Source: Sphingomonas rubra | Lineage (GTDB): Bacteria; Pseudomonadota; Alphaproteobacteria; Sphingomonadales; Sphingomonadaceae | DNA: 64,000 nucleotides | Assembly: GCF_900115745.1 (NCBI RefSeq) | Contig: NZ_FOXP01000001.1 | Span: forward strand, 1-64,000 | Reading direction: 5' to 3' | Shown here: positions 46,926 to 56,240 of the stretch, in pieces | How the letters are laid out: every line of letters starts with the position of its first letter | How positions within the stretch are numbered: position 1 is the stretch's first letter | Translations under genes and position numbers: made by a program | Notes under the pieces: model-generated | Databases searched by the model: none | What the model saw: only the letters and a program-made list of their open reading frames with translations | Told to the model about the DNA's origin: nothing

Positions 46926-47357
46926 CTAGCGCGAACCTGGTTCAAGCGTGACCGTGCCGGGATGGTGGCGATCGAGATGGCGGCGGATTATGCGCAGGTT
47001 GCGCGTGTTGGAGCGGAACAGGAGATCTGCGGCGTCGCCGATGAAGGGCACCAGGCCGAGCAGCGCGTCGAACCCGACATTGCCCATCATGCGGGTGATC
47101 TGCCAGCGCGACAGGCCCAGATTGCGCGCCTCCCACACCAGCCAGCTGCCCATCAGCGCGGCGATGCCGTCCCCCACCACGGGGATCAGGCCGATGATCG
47201 CGTCGAGGCCGACAGGGCGGTTGATGCCGGGGACGACGAAGCTGCGTTCCAGCAGCTTCTCCAGCGCCTCCACCCGCGCGCGGACGGCGGCGGGATCGCG
47301 GCCGATCGGCAGCCGGTCGAAGAGGCGGGGATCGATGCGGGCGGTGCGCTGGTTCAT
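46926..47357 (-). CDS. DUF4112 domain protein
   Basis: A 143-residue DUF4112 protein: VEALEKLLERSFVVPGINRP, the hydrophobic GLDAIIGLIPVVGDGIAALM, and a second LLGLVPFIGDAADLLFR. The two IGLIPVVGD-type motifs are hairpin membrane or membrane-associated segments. Function is not known. It starts 5 nt past the stop of the SBP gene on the same strand. Confidence 0.88.
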   Translation of the reverse strand: MNQRTARIDPRLFDRLPIGRDPAAVRARVEALEKLLERSFVVPGINRPVGLDAIIGLIPVVGDGIAALMGSWLVWEARNLGLSRWQITRMMGNVGFDALLGLVPFIGDAADLLFRSNTRNLRIIRRHLDRHHPGTVTLEPGSR

Positions 47358-47362
47358 GACGC

Positions 47363-48787
47363 TCAGTTGGTGTCGGCGCGCAGATGGTTCAACGGATGCC
47401 ACGCCCGCGGGTTCGCGCGCCACGCCGTCGCGCGCGGCGAGACCAGCGACCAGCGCAGCGGCCGCGCCAACGGGATAAAGGCGGCGTCGGCGTTGAGCGC
47501 GGCGTCGGCGGCGGCGATCCGCTCGGCGCGGAGCGGCAGGGTCGGCGCCTCGCGGGCGGCGACGATCGCCTCGGTCGCCACGTCCCCGCACGGCGCGCAG
47601 GCGGTGGCGATATACCAGCGACCGCTGTCGTACGGCGCGACACGGTCGATCAGGATCAGGTCGGCGTCGGCGCCGCCCCGTTCCAGCACGATGCCGATCG
47701 ACGCCATCGACGCGGCCAGCTGCGCGAAGAGCAAGGTGGCGCCCGGACCCGACGGCAGGGCGACGCGCAGGCGCACCGGATCGGGCCAGGCGGCGACGCG
47801 GGCGCGGGCGGCGGTGCGCCGCTGATCGAGCGTCAGCAGCGACCATTCGGGCACCTGCGGCGGCGCAGCGGAATCAAGCGCCTCCGGAAGGATGCGGTCG
47901 GCCGCCTCCCAACCGGGCATGACCGCGCCCAGCACCGCGCTGCGATCGATCGCGGCGGACAGCGCCGCCCGGTTCGACGGGTCGGCGAGGAAGCCGTCGC
48001 GGCGGGCGATGGCCAGGCCGAACAGGCCCACCGCCGGGTCCAAGCGCGGTGCCCCGCGCGGCAGATCGGGTGCCGCGGCGAGCAGCGGCCAATCGGCGAA
48101 CGTGCCGCCGCTGACCAGGTCTGCGCCGCCGGTCGAGAAGCGCGCGATCGCCCGCGCCGCCCGCTCGCCGACCAGGCGGACCTCCTCGTCCCGGTCCACC
48201 TCGCGCTGGTCCTCGGGATCGGCGATGCCGGGATCGAAGGCCGGGCGGAAGAGCGGCGACGGCCCGGGCGCAACGATGCGCAAGGGGCCGCTGCCGCGCG
48301 ACCGTGCCGATCGCCACAGGCCGAGTTCGGGCTGGGCGAAGAGCTTGAGCAGGTCGGGCCGCGGCTTCGACAGGCGAATCTCGATCACCTGCGGTGTCAT
48401 CACCACGATCTCGTCCACCGCGGAGAGGAACGGGAAGAGTGGATTGGCGGCGGCGACGCGGCGGCGCAGCAGGCGCACCACATCGTCGGCGGTGACGCGC
48501 GTGCCGCTCGCCCAATAAGCCTCGCGCAGGCGGAAGATGTAGCTGGCGCCGCCGTCGAGGACGATCCACCGCTCCGCCAGGCCCGGTTCGATCTGGCCGG
48601 CGGCGTCGAAGCGGACGAGCCCCTGCGCGGTGGCATCGACCAGCAGGCGTGACGGCAGATCGGCGAGCGGCGCGCGGCGCGCCGGGAAGGCGGGCGCCTC
48701 GCCGATCGCGCTGACGACCAGCGGGCCGGACGCGGGAAGCGCGTCGCAGCCGCCGAGCAGCGCCGCGATCAGGAGGCTGGTGCGGAC
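47363..48787 (-). CDS. ABC transporter peptide-type substrate-binding lipoprotein, start unclear
   Basis: An SBP_bac_5-type (oligopeptide/dipeptide) binding protein. LLIAALLGGCDALPAS is a lipobox, followed by LAERWIVLDGGASYIFRLRE, YWASGTRVTADDVVRLLRRR and the usual C-terminal domain. The coding frame continues up to tRNA-Leu without an ATG, GTG or TTG between the tRNA's CCA end and the signal peptide; the first codons after the tRNA (reading V-R-T-S-L-L) begin with GTC. The start is therefore either a rare codon such as CTG at 48772 or inside the tRNA. No permease or ATPase is nearby, so it would be an orphan binding protein. Confidence 0.7.
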   Translation of the reverse strand, partial: VRTSLLIAALLGGCDALPASGPLVVSAIGEAPAFPARRAPLADLPSRLLVDATAQGLVRFDAAGQIEPGLAERWIVLDGGASYIFRLREAYWASGTRVTADDVVRLLRRRVAAANPLFPFLSAVDEIVVMTPQVIEIRLSKPRPDLLKLFAQPELGLWRSARSRGSGPLRIVAPGPSPLFRPAFDPGIADPEDQREVDRDEEVRLVGERAARAIARFSTGGADLVSGGTFADWPLLAAAPDLPRGAPRLDPAVGLFGLAIARRDGFLADPSNRAALSAAIDRSAVLGAVMPGWEAADRILPEALDSAAPPQVPEWSLLTLDQRRTAARARVAAWPDPVRLRVALPSGPGATLLFAQLAASMASIGIVLERGGADADLILIDRVAPYDSGRWYIATACAPCGDVATEAIVAAREAPTLPLRAERIAAADAALNADAAFIPLARPLRWSLVSPRATAWRANPRAWHPLNHLRADTN

Positions 48788-48861
48788 GGCGGGACTCGAA
48801 CCCGCACTCCAGGGGAAGCCGATTTTAAGTCGGCTGCGTCTACCGGTTTCGCCACGTCCGC
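48778..48861 (-). tRNA. tRNA-Leu (anticodon UAA)
   Basis: The minus strand starts GCGGACGTGGCGAAACCGGT and ends in CCA. The anticodon stem GCCGA/TCGGC frames the loop CTTAAAA, giving TAA. The long variable arm TTCCCCTGGAGT is as expected for a class II leucine tRNA. The acceptor stem pairs GCGGACG with CGTCCGC. Confidence 0.97.
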
Positions 48862-49092
48862 GCACCACCATGGGAGTGGCGGGGTGGGGGTGGGAGGTCA
48901 AGGGCGGTGTGGGACGACTTGAGCTGCCGCGGGTCGCGCTGTGCGGGTGGGCTCAAGCTGGTGTCGAAGCCGACATGGAAGTGAATTCCATGTCGTCGGT
49001 CCTCGGCTTCGCCGAGGCCGGCCGGACTTCGCCCGAGTCTTCGTGTAAGCGGGCTTGCTTCGCTCCGCCCTGCTTACGCGAAGCCGGGCTCG

Positions 49093-49377
49093 TCAGACAT
49101 TCAGCCTTGCCCGCATTTCCTTGCCGGGTTTGAAGTACGGCACCCGCTTCGCATCCACGTCCACCGTCTCGCCGGTGCGCGGGTTGCGGCCGGTGCGGGC
49201 GTCGCGGGCGCGAGTGGAGAAGGCGCCGAAGCCGCGGATCTCGACGCGGCCGCCGCGGGCGAGCCGATCGGTGATCTCGTCGAAGAAGGTGGAGACGATC
49301 GCCTCTACCTCGCGCGGGGTGAGGTCCGGGTGCTTGGCGGCAATCTTCTGCACCAGTTCAGAGCGAATCACGATCAT
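49093..49377 (-). CDS. ihfB: integration host factor subunit beta
   Basis: A 94-residue HU/IHF family DNA-bending protein. The beta-arm tip carries [20 protein letters not shown] with the DNA-intercalating Pro, and [20 protein letters not shown] is the IHF-beta N-terminus. IHF bends DNA sharply and acts in recombination, replication and transcription. It lies downstream of rpsA on the same strand, the usual rpsA-ihfB order. The ATG at 49377 (MIVIRSEL) matches the family start; ATGs up to 49419 add an unconserved leader. Confidence 0.95.
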   Translation of the reverse strand: MIVIRSELVQKIAAKHPDLTPREVEAIVSTFFDEITDRLARGGRVEIRGFGAFSTRARDARTGRNPRTGETVDVDAKRVPYFKPGKEMRARLNV

Positions 49378-49495
49378 CCCCCCGGCGATCATTGAGTAGC
49401 GCGTATTGATACAGGTCAACGTCGCGCGAGGCCAGCCCGTTTCGGACCGGAATAGTAAGAGGGCCGGAGGATCGCTCCCCCGGCCCCGCTGCCGC

Positions 49496-51199
49496 TTACT
49501 TCTTCTCGGTCTGCGCCTTCAGCGCCGCGCCGAGGATGTCGCCGAGCGACGCGCCCGAGTCGGACGAACCGTACTGCGCCACGGCCTGCTTCTCCTCGGA
49601 GATCTGCATGGCCTTGATCGAGAAGGTTGGCTTCTTGGACCGGTCGAAGCCGGTGACCATCGCGTCGAACTTCTGGCCGACCTGGAACCGCTCCGGACGC
49701 TGCTCGTCGCGGTCGCGGCCGAGATCGGTGCGCTTGATGAAGCCGGTCGCGCCGTCGTCGCCCTGCTGCACTTCGAGGCCCTGGTCGCGGACCTCGAGCA
49801 CGGTGACGGTGACGACCTGGTTCTTGTTGACCGAGGCCGCACCCGGCGCGGCGACGCCGCCACGCTCCAGCTGCTTCATGCCGAGCGAGATGCGCTCCTT
49901 CTCGGCATCGATGTCGAGCACGACGGCCTGGACCATCTCACCCTTGCGGTGCAGCGCCAGCGCGTCCTCGCCCGACACGCCCCAGGCGATGTCCGACATG
50001 TGGACCATGCCGTCGACGTCGCCGTCGAGACCGATGAACAGGCCGAACTCGGTCGCGTTCTTGACTTCGCCCTCGACCGTCGAGCCGACGGGGTGGGCCG
50101 CCAGGAACGCGTCCCACGGATTGTTCTGCGCCTGCTTGAGGCCGAGCGAGATGCGGCGCTTGTCCGAGTCGACCTCGAGCACGACGACTTCGACTTCCTG
50201 CGAGGTCGAGACGATCTTGCCGGGATGGACGTTCTTCTTGGTCCAGCTCATCTCCGACACGTGGACCAGGCCCTCGATGCCGGCCTCCAGCTCGACGAAC
50301 GCGCCGTACTCGGTAATGTTGGTGACGCGGCCCGACAGCTTGGCGCCGACCGGGTACTTCGCCTGCGCGCCGTCCCACGGATCGCTCTCGAGCTGCTTCA
50401 TGCCGAGCGAGATGCGCTGCGTGTCCTTGTTGATGCGGATGATCTGCACCTTCACCGTGTCGCCGATGTTGATCATCTCGGACGGGTGGTTGACGCGCTT
50501 GTAGCTCAAGTCGGTGACGTGCAGCAGGCCATCGATGCCGCCGAGATCGACGAAGGCGCCGTAGTCGGTGATGTTCTTCACCACGCCGTCGATGATCTGA
50601 CCCTCGGCGAGGCTCTGGATCAGGCCCGAACGCTGCTCGGCGCGCGTCTCTTCGAGAACGGCGCGGCGCGAGACGACGATGTTGCCGCGCTTGCGATCCA
50701 TCTTCAGGATCTGGAAGGGCTGCGGCAGGTCCATCAGCGGGGTGACGTCACGGACCGGGCGGATGTCCACCTGCGAACCGGGCAGGAAGGCCACGGCGCC
50801 GGACAGGTCGACGGTGAAGCCGCCCTTGACGCGGCCGAAGATGGTGCCCTCGACGCGCGCGGTCTTGGCGAACTCGACCTCCAGCTTGTCCCAGGCGGCC
50901 TCGCGGCGGGCGCGGTCGCGCGACAGCATCGCCTCGCCGTGCATGTTCTCGACACGGTCGACATAGACCTCGACCTCGTCGCCGACCTTCAGCTCGGCCT
51001 TCTGGCCGGGAGCGGGGGCGAATTCGCGCAGAGGCACGCGGCCTTCGGACTTCAGACCGACGTCGATGACGGCCATGTCGTTCTCGATCGCGGTCACGGT
51101 GCCGTGGACGACGCGACCCTCGAAGCTGTCGGCGCCGCCGAACATGTCATCGAGCATCGCCGCGAAATCGTCGCGGGTGGGCTGTACCTGGGTAGCCAT
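49496..51199 (-). CDS. rpsA: 30S ribosomal protein S1
   Basis: A 567-residue S1 protein with six S1/OB repeats. The C-terminal repeats are the most regular: [60 protein letters not shown], with phrases such as [11 protein letters not shown]1 binds mRNA to the small subunit for initiation. The first repeat is diverged, as usual. The ATG at 51199 is preceded by a long leader and a promoter (51402-51430). Order aroA-cmk-rpsA-ihfB is conserved in alphaproteobacteria. Confidence 0.98.
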   Translation of the reverse strand: MATQVQPTRDDFAAMLDDMFGGADSFEGRVVHGTVTAIENDMAVIDVGLKSEGRVPLREFAPAPGQKAELKVGDEVEVYVDRVENMHGEAMLSRDRARREAAWDKLEVEFAKTARVEGTIFGRVKGGFTVDLSGAVAFLPGSQVDIRPVRDVTPLMDLPQPFQILKMDRKRGNIVVSRRAVLEETRAEQRSGLIQSLAEGQIIDGVVKNITDYGAFVDLGGIDGLLHVTDLSYKRVNHPSEMINIGDTVKVQIIRINKDTQRISLGMKQLESDPWDGAQAKYPVGAKLSGRVTNITEYGAFVELEAGIEGLVHVSEMSWTKKNVHPGKIVSTSQEVEVVVLEVDSDKRRISLGLKQAQNNPWDAFLAAHPVGSTVEGEVKNATEFGLFIGLDGDVDGMVHMSDIAWGVSGEDALALHRKGEMVQAVVLDIDAEKERISLGMKQLERGGVAAPGAASVNKNQVVTVTVLEVRDQGLEVQQGDDGATGFIKRTDLGRDRDEQRPERFQVGQKFDAMVTGFDRSKKPTFSIKAMQISEEKQAVAQYGSSDSGASLGDILGAALKAQTEKK

Positions 51200-51401
51200 A
51201 AAGGGGTTCAGTTCCTCAAGGTCTTTTCCGGCCAAGCGGTTGGTTCCGCTGGTCTTGGCCAAAACGCCGCGACGGCCGGGTGCCGGCACGGCATCCGTCG
51301 GGCTGAAGCTTGCGAAGGCGCGGTTCGCCACATGCGAAAAGGGCGCGTGAGGACGAGCCTCCGCGCCTGCCTCCGCGAGCACCTGCTCGCTGGACACCAT
51401 G

Positions 51402-51430
51402 GATATAGCTCAGAAGGCGCGATCAGGCAA
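51402..51430 (-). promoter_or_regulatory. sigma-70-type promoter for rpsA
   Basis: On the minus strand TTGCCT (-35) and TATATC (-10) are separated by exactly 17 nt, giving a start near 51395. This leaves an rpsA leader of roughly 195 nt before the ATG, long enough for autogenous control, which is known for S1 in E. coli. The promoter lies after the cmk-side hairpin. Confidence 0.55.
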
Positions 51431-51536
51431 GGAAGCGAAGGTGACGATCGCTTGACTCGATTGACTCCTGGAACGAAACATGCGGAGCTGATCGTTTCCA
51501 AAAACGATGCAATCAAGAGCGTCAGACAACGCTTAC

Positions 51537-51566
51537 ATAAAGCCTGCCTGTAGGACAGCGCTTTAT
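51537..51566 (-). terminator. hairpin after cmk
   Basis: On the minus strand, right after the cmk stop, AATAAAGCGCTGTC and GGCAGGCTTTAT pair as an imperfect stem around CTACA. It could terminate part of the aroA-cmk transcript before rpsA, with the rpsA promoter following. The outer AT pairs are symmetric, so it could also act in the other direction. Confidence 0.45.
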
Positions 51567-52190
51567 TCAGCGGGCGCGGGCGGCCTCCACCAGCGCGATC
51601 GCCTGGGACACCGCCTCGTCGATCGACAGGAAGCTGGTGTCGAGCGTCGCCGCGTCCGTCGCCTGGACGAGCGGGGCGGCGGAGCGGCCGCTGTCGCGGG
51701 CGTCGCGGGCGCGGATATCGGCGAGTACCTTGTCGAAGCTGAGCGTCGAACCGTGTGCCTGCAACTCGGCATGGCGGCGGCGGGCGCGGACGGTGGGGGT
51801 CGCCTTGACGAACAGCTTGGCGTTCGCATCCGGCGCGATCACCGTGCCGATGTCGCGACCGTCGAGCACGGCGCCACCCGGCTGATGAGCGAAGCGCTGC
51901 TGGCGGCGGAGCAGCGAGGCGCGGACCAGCGGGTGGGCGGAGACGATAGAGGCGAGCTGGCCGATCTCGTCGGTACGCAGCACCGGATCGGCCAGCGCGA
52001 GCTCGTCGAAGTCGCAGGCGGCGACGGCGTCCGCCTCGCGCGCCGGATCGAGTTCCAACCGATGCACGGTGGCGGCGACCGCGCGGTAGAGCAGGCCGGT
52101 ATCGAGATGCGGCAGCTTGTAGTGGCGGGCGAGCGCCTTGGCGATCGTGCCCTTGCCGCTGGCGGCGGGGCCGTCGACGGCGATAATCAT
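51567..52190 (-). CDS. cmk: cytidylate kinase
   Basis: Cmk (207 residues) phosphorylates CMP and dCMP. The P-loop is [25 protein letters not shown], the NMP-binding [20 protein letters not shown] and [10 protein letters not shown] complete the typical pattern. Its ATG overlaps the aroA stop by 4 nt. The aroA-cmk-rpsA order is classic for proteobacteria. Confidence 0.97.
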   Translation of the reverse strand: MIIAVDGPAASGKGTIAKALARHYKLPHLDTGLLYRAVAATVHRLELDPAREADAVAACDFDELALADPVLRTDEIGQLASIVSAHPLVRASLLRRQQRFAHQPGGAVLDGRDIGTVIAPDANAKLFVKATPTVRARRRHAELQAHGSTLSFDKVLADIRARDARDSGRSAAPLVQATDAATLDTSFLSIDEAVSQAIALVEAARAR

Positions 52191-53521
52191 GCGCGGTGTC
52201 CCGTCAGCTGGTCGAGGGTGGCGAAGAAGGCCGGGTAGCTGGTCGCGACCGGTGCCGCATCGTCGAGCGTGATCGGCGCCGCGGCATGGAGCGCGGCGAC
52301 CGCCATGCTCATCGCGATGCGGTGGTCGAGCAGCGTCGCGATCGTCGCGCCACCGGCGATGGGGGCGCCGCCGGTGCCGGTGACCGACAGGCCATCGTCG
52401 TGCTCCTCCACCGCGACGCCGCACGCGCCGAGCGCGGCGGCCATGGCGGCGATCCGGTCCGATTCCTTGACGCGCAGCTCGTGCGCGCCGCGGGCGACCG
52501 TCGTGCCGGCGGCGAAAGCGGCGGCGACGAACAGCGCGGGATACTCGTCGATCATCGACGGGGCGAGCTCGGCGGGCACCTCGACCGCGCGCAGGGATGC
52601 GTGGCGGACGCGCAGGTCGGCGACGGGTTCGCCGCCGACGGTGCGCGGGTCCTGTTCCTCGATCGACGCGCCCATCAGGCGCAGCGCCGTAAGGAGGCCG
52701 GTGCGCGTCGGGTTGAGGCCGACGTTGCGGACCAGCACGTCCGATCCCGGCACGATCGATGCGGCGACCAGCCAGAAGGCGGCGGACGAGGGATCGCCGG
52801 GCACGACGATGGCTTGCGGGCGCAGTTCCGCCTCGCCGCGCAGCGCGATGACGCGGCCCTCCGCCGTCTCGGTGACGCTGAGGTCGGCGCCGAAGCCCGC
52901 GAGCATCCGCTCCGAATGATCGCGCGTCGGCACGGGCTCGATCACGCGGGTGATGCCGGGCGTGTTGAGCCCGGCAAGGAGAATGGCCGATTTCACCTGC
53001 GCCGAGGCGACGGGCAGCGTGTAGTCGATCGGCACCGCGGGGCAGAGGCCGCGCACCATCAGCGGCAGGCGCCCTCCCGGTGAGGCGGTGATATCGGCGC
53101 CCATCGTCGACAGCGGTTCGATCACGCGCCCCATCGGCCGCTTCGACAACGACGCGTCGCCGGTGAAGGTGGCGGTGATCGGGTGCGAGGCGACCAGGCC
53201 CATCAGCAGGCGGGTGGAGGTGCCCGAATTGCCCATGTCGAGTGCGCCGTCCGGCTGCATCAGCCCGCCGACGCCGACGCCGTCGACCTGCCAGACGCCG
53301 TCATCGCGGCGGACGATCGTCGCCCCCATCGCCCGCAGCGCGGCGGCGGTGGCGAGCACGTCCTCCCCCTCCAGCAGTCCCTCGATCCGGCTGGTGCCGA
53401 CGGCGAGGGCGGAGAACATCAGCGCGCGGTGGCTGATCGACTTGTCGCCCGGCACCGCGATCGCGCCCAACAGCGCGCCGCGCGCGGCGACCAGGCGCGA
53501 TTGGGGAGGGGAATGGACCAT
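52187..53521 (-). CDS. aroA: 3-phosphoshikimate 1-carboxyvinyltransferase (EPSP synthase)
   Basis: AroA (444 residues) joins shikimate-3-phosphate and PEP in the shikimate pathway. Four motifs that define class II EPSP synthases are visible: GDKS (in [13 protein letters not shown]), RDHSE (in TRDHSERML), SAQVK and NPTR. In the PEP-site loop [12 protein letters not shown] the position matching E. coli Gly96 is Gly and that matching Pro101 is Leu. Expected length and start. Coupled to cmk by a 4-nt overlap and divergent from the TIGR02300 gene. Confidence 0.97.
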   Translation of the reverse strand: MVHSPPQSRLVAARGALLGAIAVPGDKSISHRALMFSALAVGTSRIEGLLEGEDVLATAAALRAMGATIVRRDDGVWQVDGVGVGGLMQPDGALDMGNSGTSTRLLMGLVASHPITATFTGDASLSKRPMGRVIEPLSTMGADITASPGGRLPLMVRGLCPAVPIDYTLPVASAQVKSAILLAGLNTPGITRVIEPVPTRDHSERMLAGFGADLSVTETAEGRVIALRGEAELRPQAIVVPGDPSSAAFWLVAASIVPGSDVLVRNVGLNPTRTGLLTALRLMGASIEEQDPRTVGGEPVADLRVRHASLRAVEVPAELAPSMIDEYPALFVAAAFAAGTTVARGAHELRVKESDRIAAMAAALGACGVAVEEHDDGLSVTGTGGAPIAGGATIATLLDHRIAMSMAVAALHAAAPITLDDAAPVATSYPAFFATLDQLTGHRA

Positions 53522-53630
53522 CGGGGCGGCGCTTTGACAGCCGGCTTGCCCTATGGCAAGGCGCGCCCCACGTCACGGACCGGGCCATTCCCGGCCCGCG
53601 AACCCGTATTCCGAAAGGCTAGGACACGGC

Positions 53631-53957
53631 ATGATCAAGCCGGAATGGGGCACGAAGCGTACGTGCCCGAAATGCGCGACGCGTTTCTACGACCTCGCGA
53701 AGGACGACCCCGTCACCTGCATCAACTGCAGCTACGCGTGGGAGCCGGAGCCGATCCTGAAGTCGAAGCAGCCGCTGTCGTTCGAGCAGGCCAAGCCCGA
53801 CAGCAGCAAGCCCGACGCGGATCTGGAAGGCGACGACGAGGAAGACATCGGCGCGATCACCGGCGAGAACGAGGAGCCGTCGGCCGACGACGAGGTCGAT
53901 CTGGGCGGCGACGACGACCTGGGCGTCGAGACGTCGAAGGACGAGGACGAGCATTGA
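53631..53957 (+). CDS. TIGR02300 (FYDLN acid domain) protein
   Basis: 108 residues: a zinc-ribbon-like N-terminus with two CxxC pairs (KRTCPKCATRFYDLAKDDPV, TCINCSYAWEP) that contains FYDL, then an acidic Asp/Glu-rich tail. The family is essentially limited to alphaproteobacteria and its role is unknown; the N-terminus suggests zinc binding. The gene is divergent from aroA and followed by two hairpins before tRNA-Ala. Confidence 0.9.
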   Translation: MIKPEWGTKRTCPKCATRFYDLAKDDPVTCINCSYAWEPEPILKSKQPLSFEQAKPDSSKPDADLEGDDEEDIGAITGENEEPSADDEVDLGGDDDLGVETSKDEDEH

Positions 53958-53970
53958 GTTGAGATCGGCG

Positions 53971-53993
53971 AGCGGCTTTTGAAAAAGGCCGCT
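53971..53993. terminator. hairpin after the TIGR02300 gene
   Basis: AGCGGCTTTT and AAAAAGGCCGCT pair as a stem with a short loop, 14 nt after the stop of the TIGR02300 gene. The T tract in the left arm and A tract in the right arm are consistent with a bidirectional terminator. Confidence 0.6.
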
Positions 53994-54002
53994 TGCCAAG
54001 CC

Positions 54003-54030
54003 GGAGGCGGCCCGCTAGTGGGCTGCCTCC
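54003..54030. promoter_or_regulatory. hairpin upstream of tRNA-Ala
   Basis: GGAGGCGGCCC-gctagt-GGGCTGCCTCC is a strong stem with one mismatch, 11 nt before tRNA-Ala. It could be a second terminator or a processing structure of the tRNA precursor. No decision is possible from sequence. Confidence 0.45.
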
Positions 54031-54040
54031 CGACGGGAAT

Positions 54041-54116
54041 GGGGCCGTAGCTCAGCTGGGAGAGCGCTGCAATGGCATTGCAGAGGTCAGGGGTTCGATC
54101 CCCCTCGGCTCCACCA
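54041..54116 (+). tRNA. tRNA-Ala (anticodon GGC)
   Basis: The gene begins GGGGCCGTAGCTCAGCTGGG and ends in an encoded CCA. Anticodon stem CTGCA/TGCAG frames ATGGCAT, giving anticodon GGC. The acceptor has the G3-C/T pair region expected of Ala and all arms pair. Confidence 0.97.
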
Positions 54117-54157
54117 TTCCCCCTCGCGGATTACCGCATCATCGGCATTTCCCTCGC

Positions 54158-55273
54158 ATGAAACCGCTCGCCGGCATCAAGGTGGTGGAACTCGCGCGCA
54201 TCCTGGCAGGGCCGTGGTGCGGGCAGTTGCTCGCCGATCTGGGCGCCGAGGTGGTCAAGGTCGAGCGGCCGGGCAGCGGCGACGACACCCGGTCCTGGGG
54301 GCCGCCCTTCGTCACCGACGCCGACGGCTGCGCGCGCGGTGCCGCCTATTTCCAGTCGGCCAACCGGGGCAAGCGCTCGGTTGCGATCGACATCGCCACG
54401 CCGGAAGGGCAGGCGGCGGTGCACGCGCTGATCGCCGAGGCGGACGTGGTGATCGAGAATTTCAAGGTCGGCGGCCTCGTACCCTATGGACTGGACGCCG
54501 CTGCCTTGCGCGCGCGCAAGCCGGCGCTGGTGGTCTGCTCGATCACGGGGTTCGGCCAGACCGGGCCGTACGCGCACCGGGCGGGATACGATTTCATCAT
54601 CCAGGGCATGGGCGGCTTCATGTCGCTGAACGGCGAGGCGGACGGGCCGCCGCAGAAGGCGGGCATCGCCTATGCCGACATCTTCACCGGCGTCTACGCC
54701 GCGGTGGCGGTACTGGCGGCGCTGCGCCGACGCGACGCGGGTGGCGGCGGCGCGCACGTCGACATGGCGCTGCTCGACACGCAGGTGGCGGTGCTGGCCA
54801 ACCAGGCGCTCAACTGGATGGCATCGGGCACCGTGCCGCGGCGGATGGGCAACGGCCACGCCAATCTGGTGCCGTACCAGGCGTTTCCGGCGATGGACGG
54901 CGAGTTGATCGTCGCTGTCGGCAATGACGGGCAGTTCCGGCGGCTGTGCGCGGTGCTGGGGCTCAACCTGGCCAACGATCCGCGCTTCGCGACCAACCCG
55001 GCGCGGGTCACGCATCGCGACGCACTGATCCCGCTGCTCGGCGCCGCGATCGGCGGGTGGCGCAAGGCGGAACTCGCCTGGGCGCTGGAGGAGCAGGGCA
55101 TCCCGGCCGGGCCGATCAACACGGTGGCGGAGACCTTCGCCGACCCGCAGGTGGTCGCGCGGGAGATGGCGCTGGCGATCGACGGCATTCCCGGCGTGGC
55201 CAGCCCGATCGTCATCGACGGCGAGCGGATGGTGTCGCCGCTCGCGTCGCCGGCGCTGCCGACGAGCGGCTGA
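54158..55273 (+). CDS. CaiB/BaiF family CoA transferase
   Basis: A 371-residue family III CoA transferase. The N-terminal VVELARILAGPWCGQLLADL and GAEVVKVERPGSGDDTRSWG fit, and the aspartate nucleophile is in HVDMALLDTQVAVLAN. The fold end GIPAGPINTVAETFADPQVV is typical. It moves CoA between acyl donors and acceptors such as succinyl-CoA or formyl-CoA; specificity is unknown. The ATG at 54158 starts the conserved region. Confidence 0.92.
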   Translation: MKPLAGIKVVELARILAGPWCGQLLADLGAEVVKVERPGSGDDTRSWGPPFVTDADGCARGAAYFQSANRGKRSVAIDIATPEGQAAVHALIAEADVVIENFKVGGLVPYGLDAAALRARKPALVVCSITGFGQTGPYAHRAGYDFIIQGMGGFMSLNGEADGPPQKAGIAYADIFTGVYAAVAVLAALRRRDAGGGGAHVDMALLDTQVAVLANQALNWMASGTVPRRMGNGHANLVPYQAFPAMDGELIVAVGNDGQFRRLCAVLGLNLANDPRFATNPARVTHRDALIPLLGAAIGGWRKAELAWALEEQGIPAGPINTVAETFADPQVVAREMALAIDGIPGVASPIVIDGERMVSPLASPALPTSG

Positions 55274-55330
55274 TTTCAGGGGCGAGCGGCGAGCCGCCCG
55301 CCCCTGTCTCATGCCGCGGTCACAATGCCG

Positions 55331-55828
55331 TCACGCGGAGGCGGCCGTCGTGCCGAGCTGCGGCGGCGCGTCGTCGATCAGCCGCCTCACGGTGGCGTGG
55401 CAATCGTCGATATGGGCGTTGCCGGCGAGCTTCATCGCGCCGAAGCTGATCGTACCCGCCACCGCCTGGCCGATGAACGGCACGTAGCGGGCGACGGAGG
55501 CGGTGGCGACGCGCACGCCCATGCGGCGTAGCAGCGCGATCACCACGCGCTTGGTGATCGCGCGTCCGATGACGTTGTTGCCCATGCTGGACGCGATCAC
55601 CAGCACCTGCGCGGCGCGGCCGGGCTCCATCTTCTCCACCTGATCCTCGCGCAGGCCGAACTTGGCGCTGATCGCGGGCAGCAGGTTGGACAGGATGCCG
55701 ACGTCGGCGACCAGGTCGGCGCCGGGAATCGGCACCACCGCGGCACCGGCGGAGACCAGCGCACGCTTGGTGACCATGCGGCGGCACTCGTCCGCCACGG
55801 CGTCGAGTTCGGCGAGGGTGCGGATCAT
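55331..55828 (-). CDS. hypothetical protein with DUF697-like hydrophobic core
   Basis: A 165-residue protein. The segment VVPIPGADLVADVGILSNLL and VARYVPFIGQAVAGTISFGA, with the GPGAD/IGQAVAG type glycine-rich helical hairpins, resembles the DUF697 or YcjF-like membrane-associated domain. I chose the ATG at 55828 (MIRTLAELDAV), where the helical part begins. Function unknown. It converges with the CoA transferase. Confidence 0.65.
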   Translation of the reverse strand: MIRTLAELDAVADECRRMVTKRALVSAGAAVVPIPGADLVADVGILSNLLPAISAKFGLREDQVEKMEPGRAAQVLVIASSMGNNVIGRAITKRVVIALLRRMGVRVATASVARYVPFIGQAVAGTISFGAMKLAGNAHIDDCHATVRRLIDDAPPQLGTTAASA

Positions 55829-55953
55829 CGGAATGCCTCGAAGAAATGGAACGAGTGCGCAACGATCGATCGGCACGCGCGGTTGCACGGCATCGCGGCG
55901 CGGGACGCATCGATCGCGCGACATACCCCTGGGTCGGGGATCTTAGCGGAAAA

Positions 55954-56028
<75 letters not shown>

Positions 56029-56117
56029 ACGGCCAGCGGGTTGCCCCGGGCGAAGCGCGCCTAGAGCGGAGGCGGCGCGCATTGTCAAGCGGATCGGTGC
56101 TGCTTTACACCGCGGCC

Positions 56118-56240
56118 ATGACGAAGGACGAGAAAGCGGAACGGTTGGCGGCGGCGCTGCGGGAGAATCTGCGGCGGCGCAAGGCTCAGGCGCGCGACGC
56201 CGCCGCCTCGCCGCCGCCCGCGCCGGAGGAGCGCGGCTAG
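56118..56240 (+). CDS. small conserved hypothetical protein (40 aa)
   Basis: A 40-residue basic, helical peptide (TKDEKAERLAAALRENLRRR, then KAQARDAAASPPPAPEERG). Similar short ORFs recur in sphingomonads. It has no known function. Its stop codon TAG overlaps the stop codon of the opposing aminopeptidase gene (CTAG), so the two are convergent with a shared 4-nt end. Confidence 0.6.
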   Translation: MTKDEKAERLAAALRENLRRRKAQARDAAASPPPAPEERG

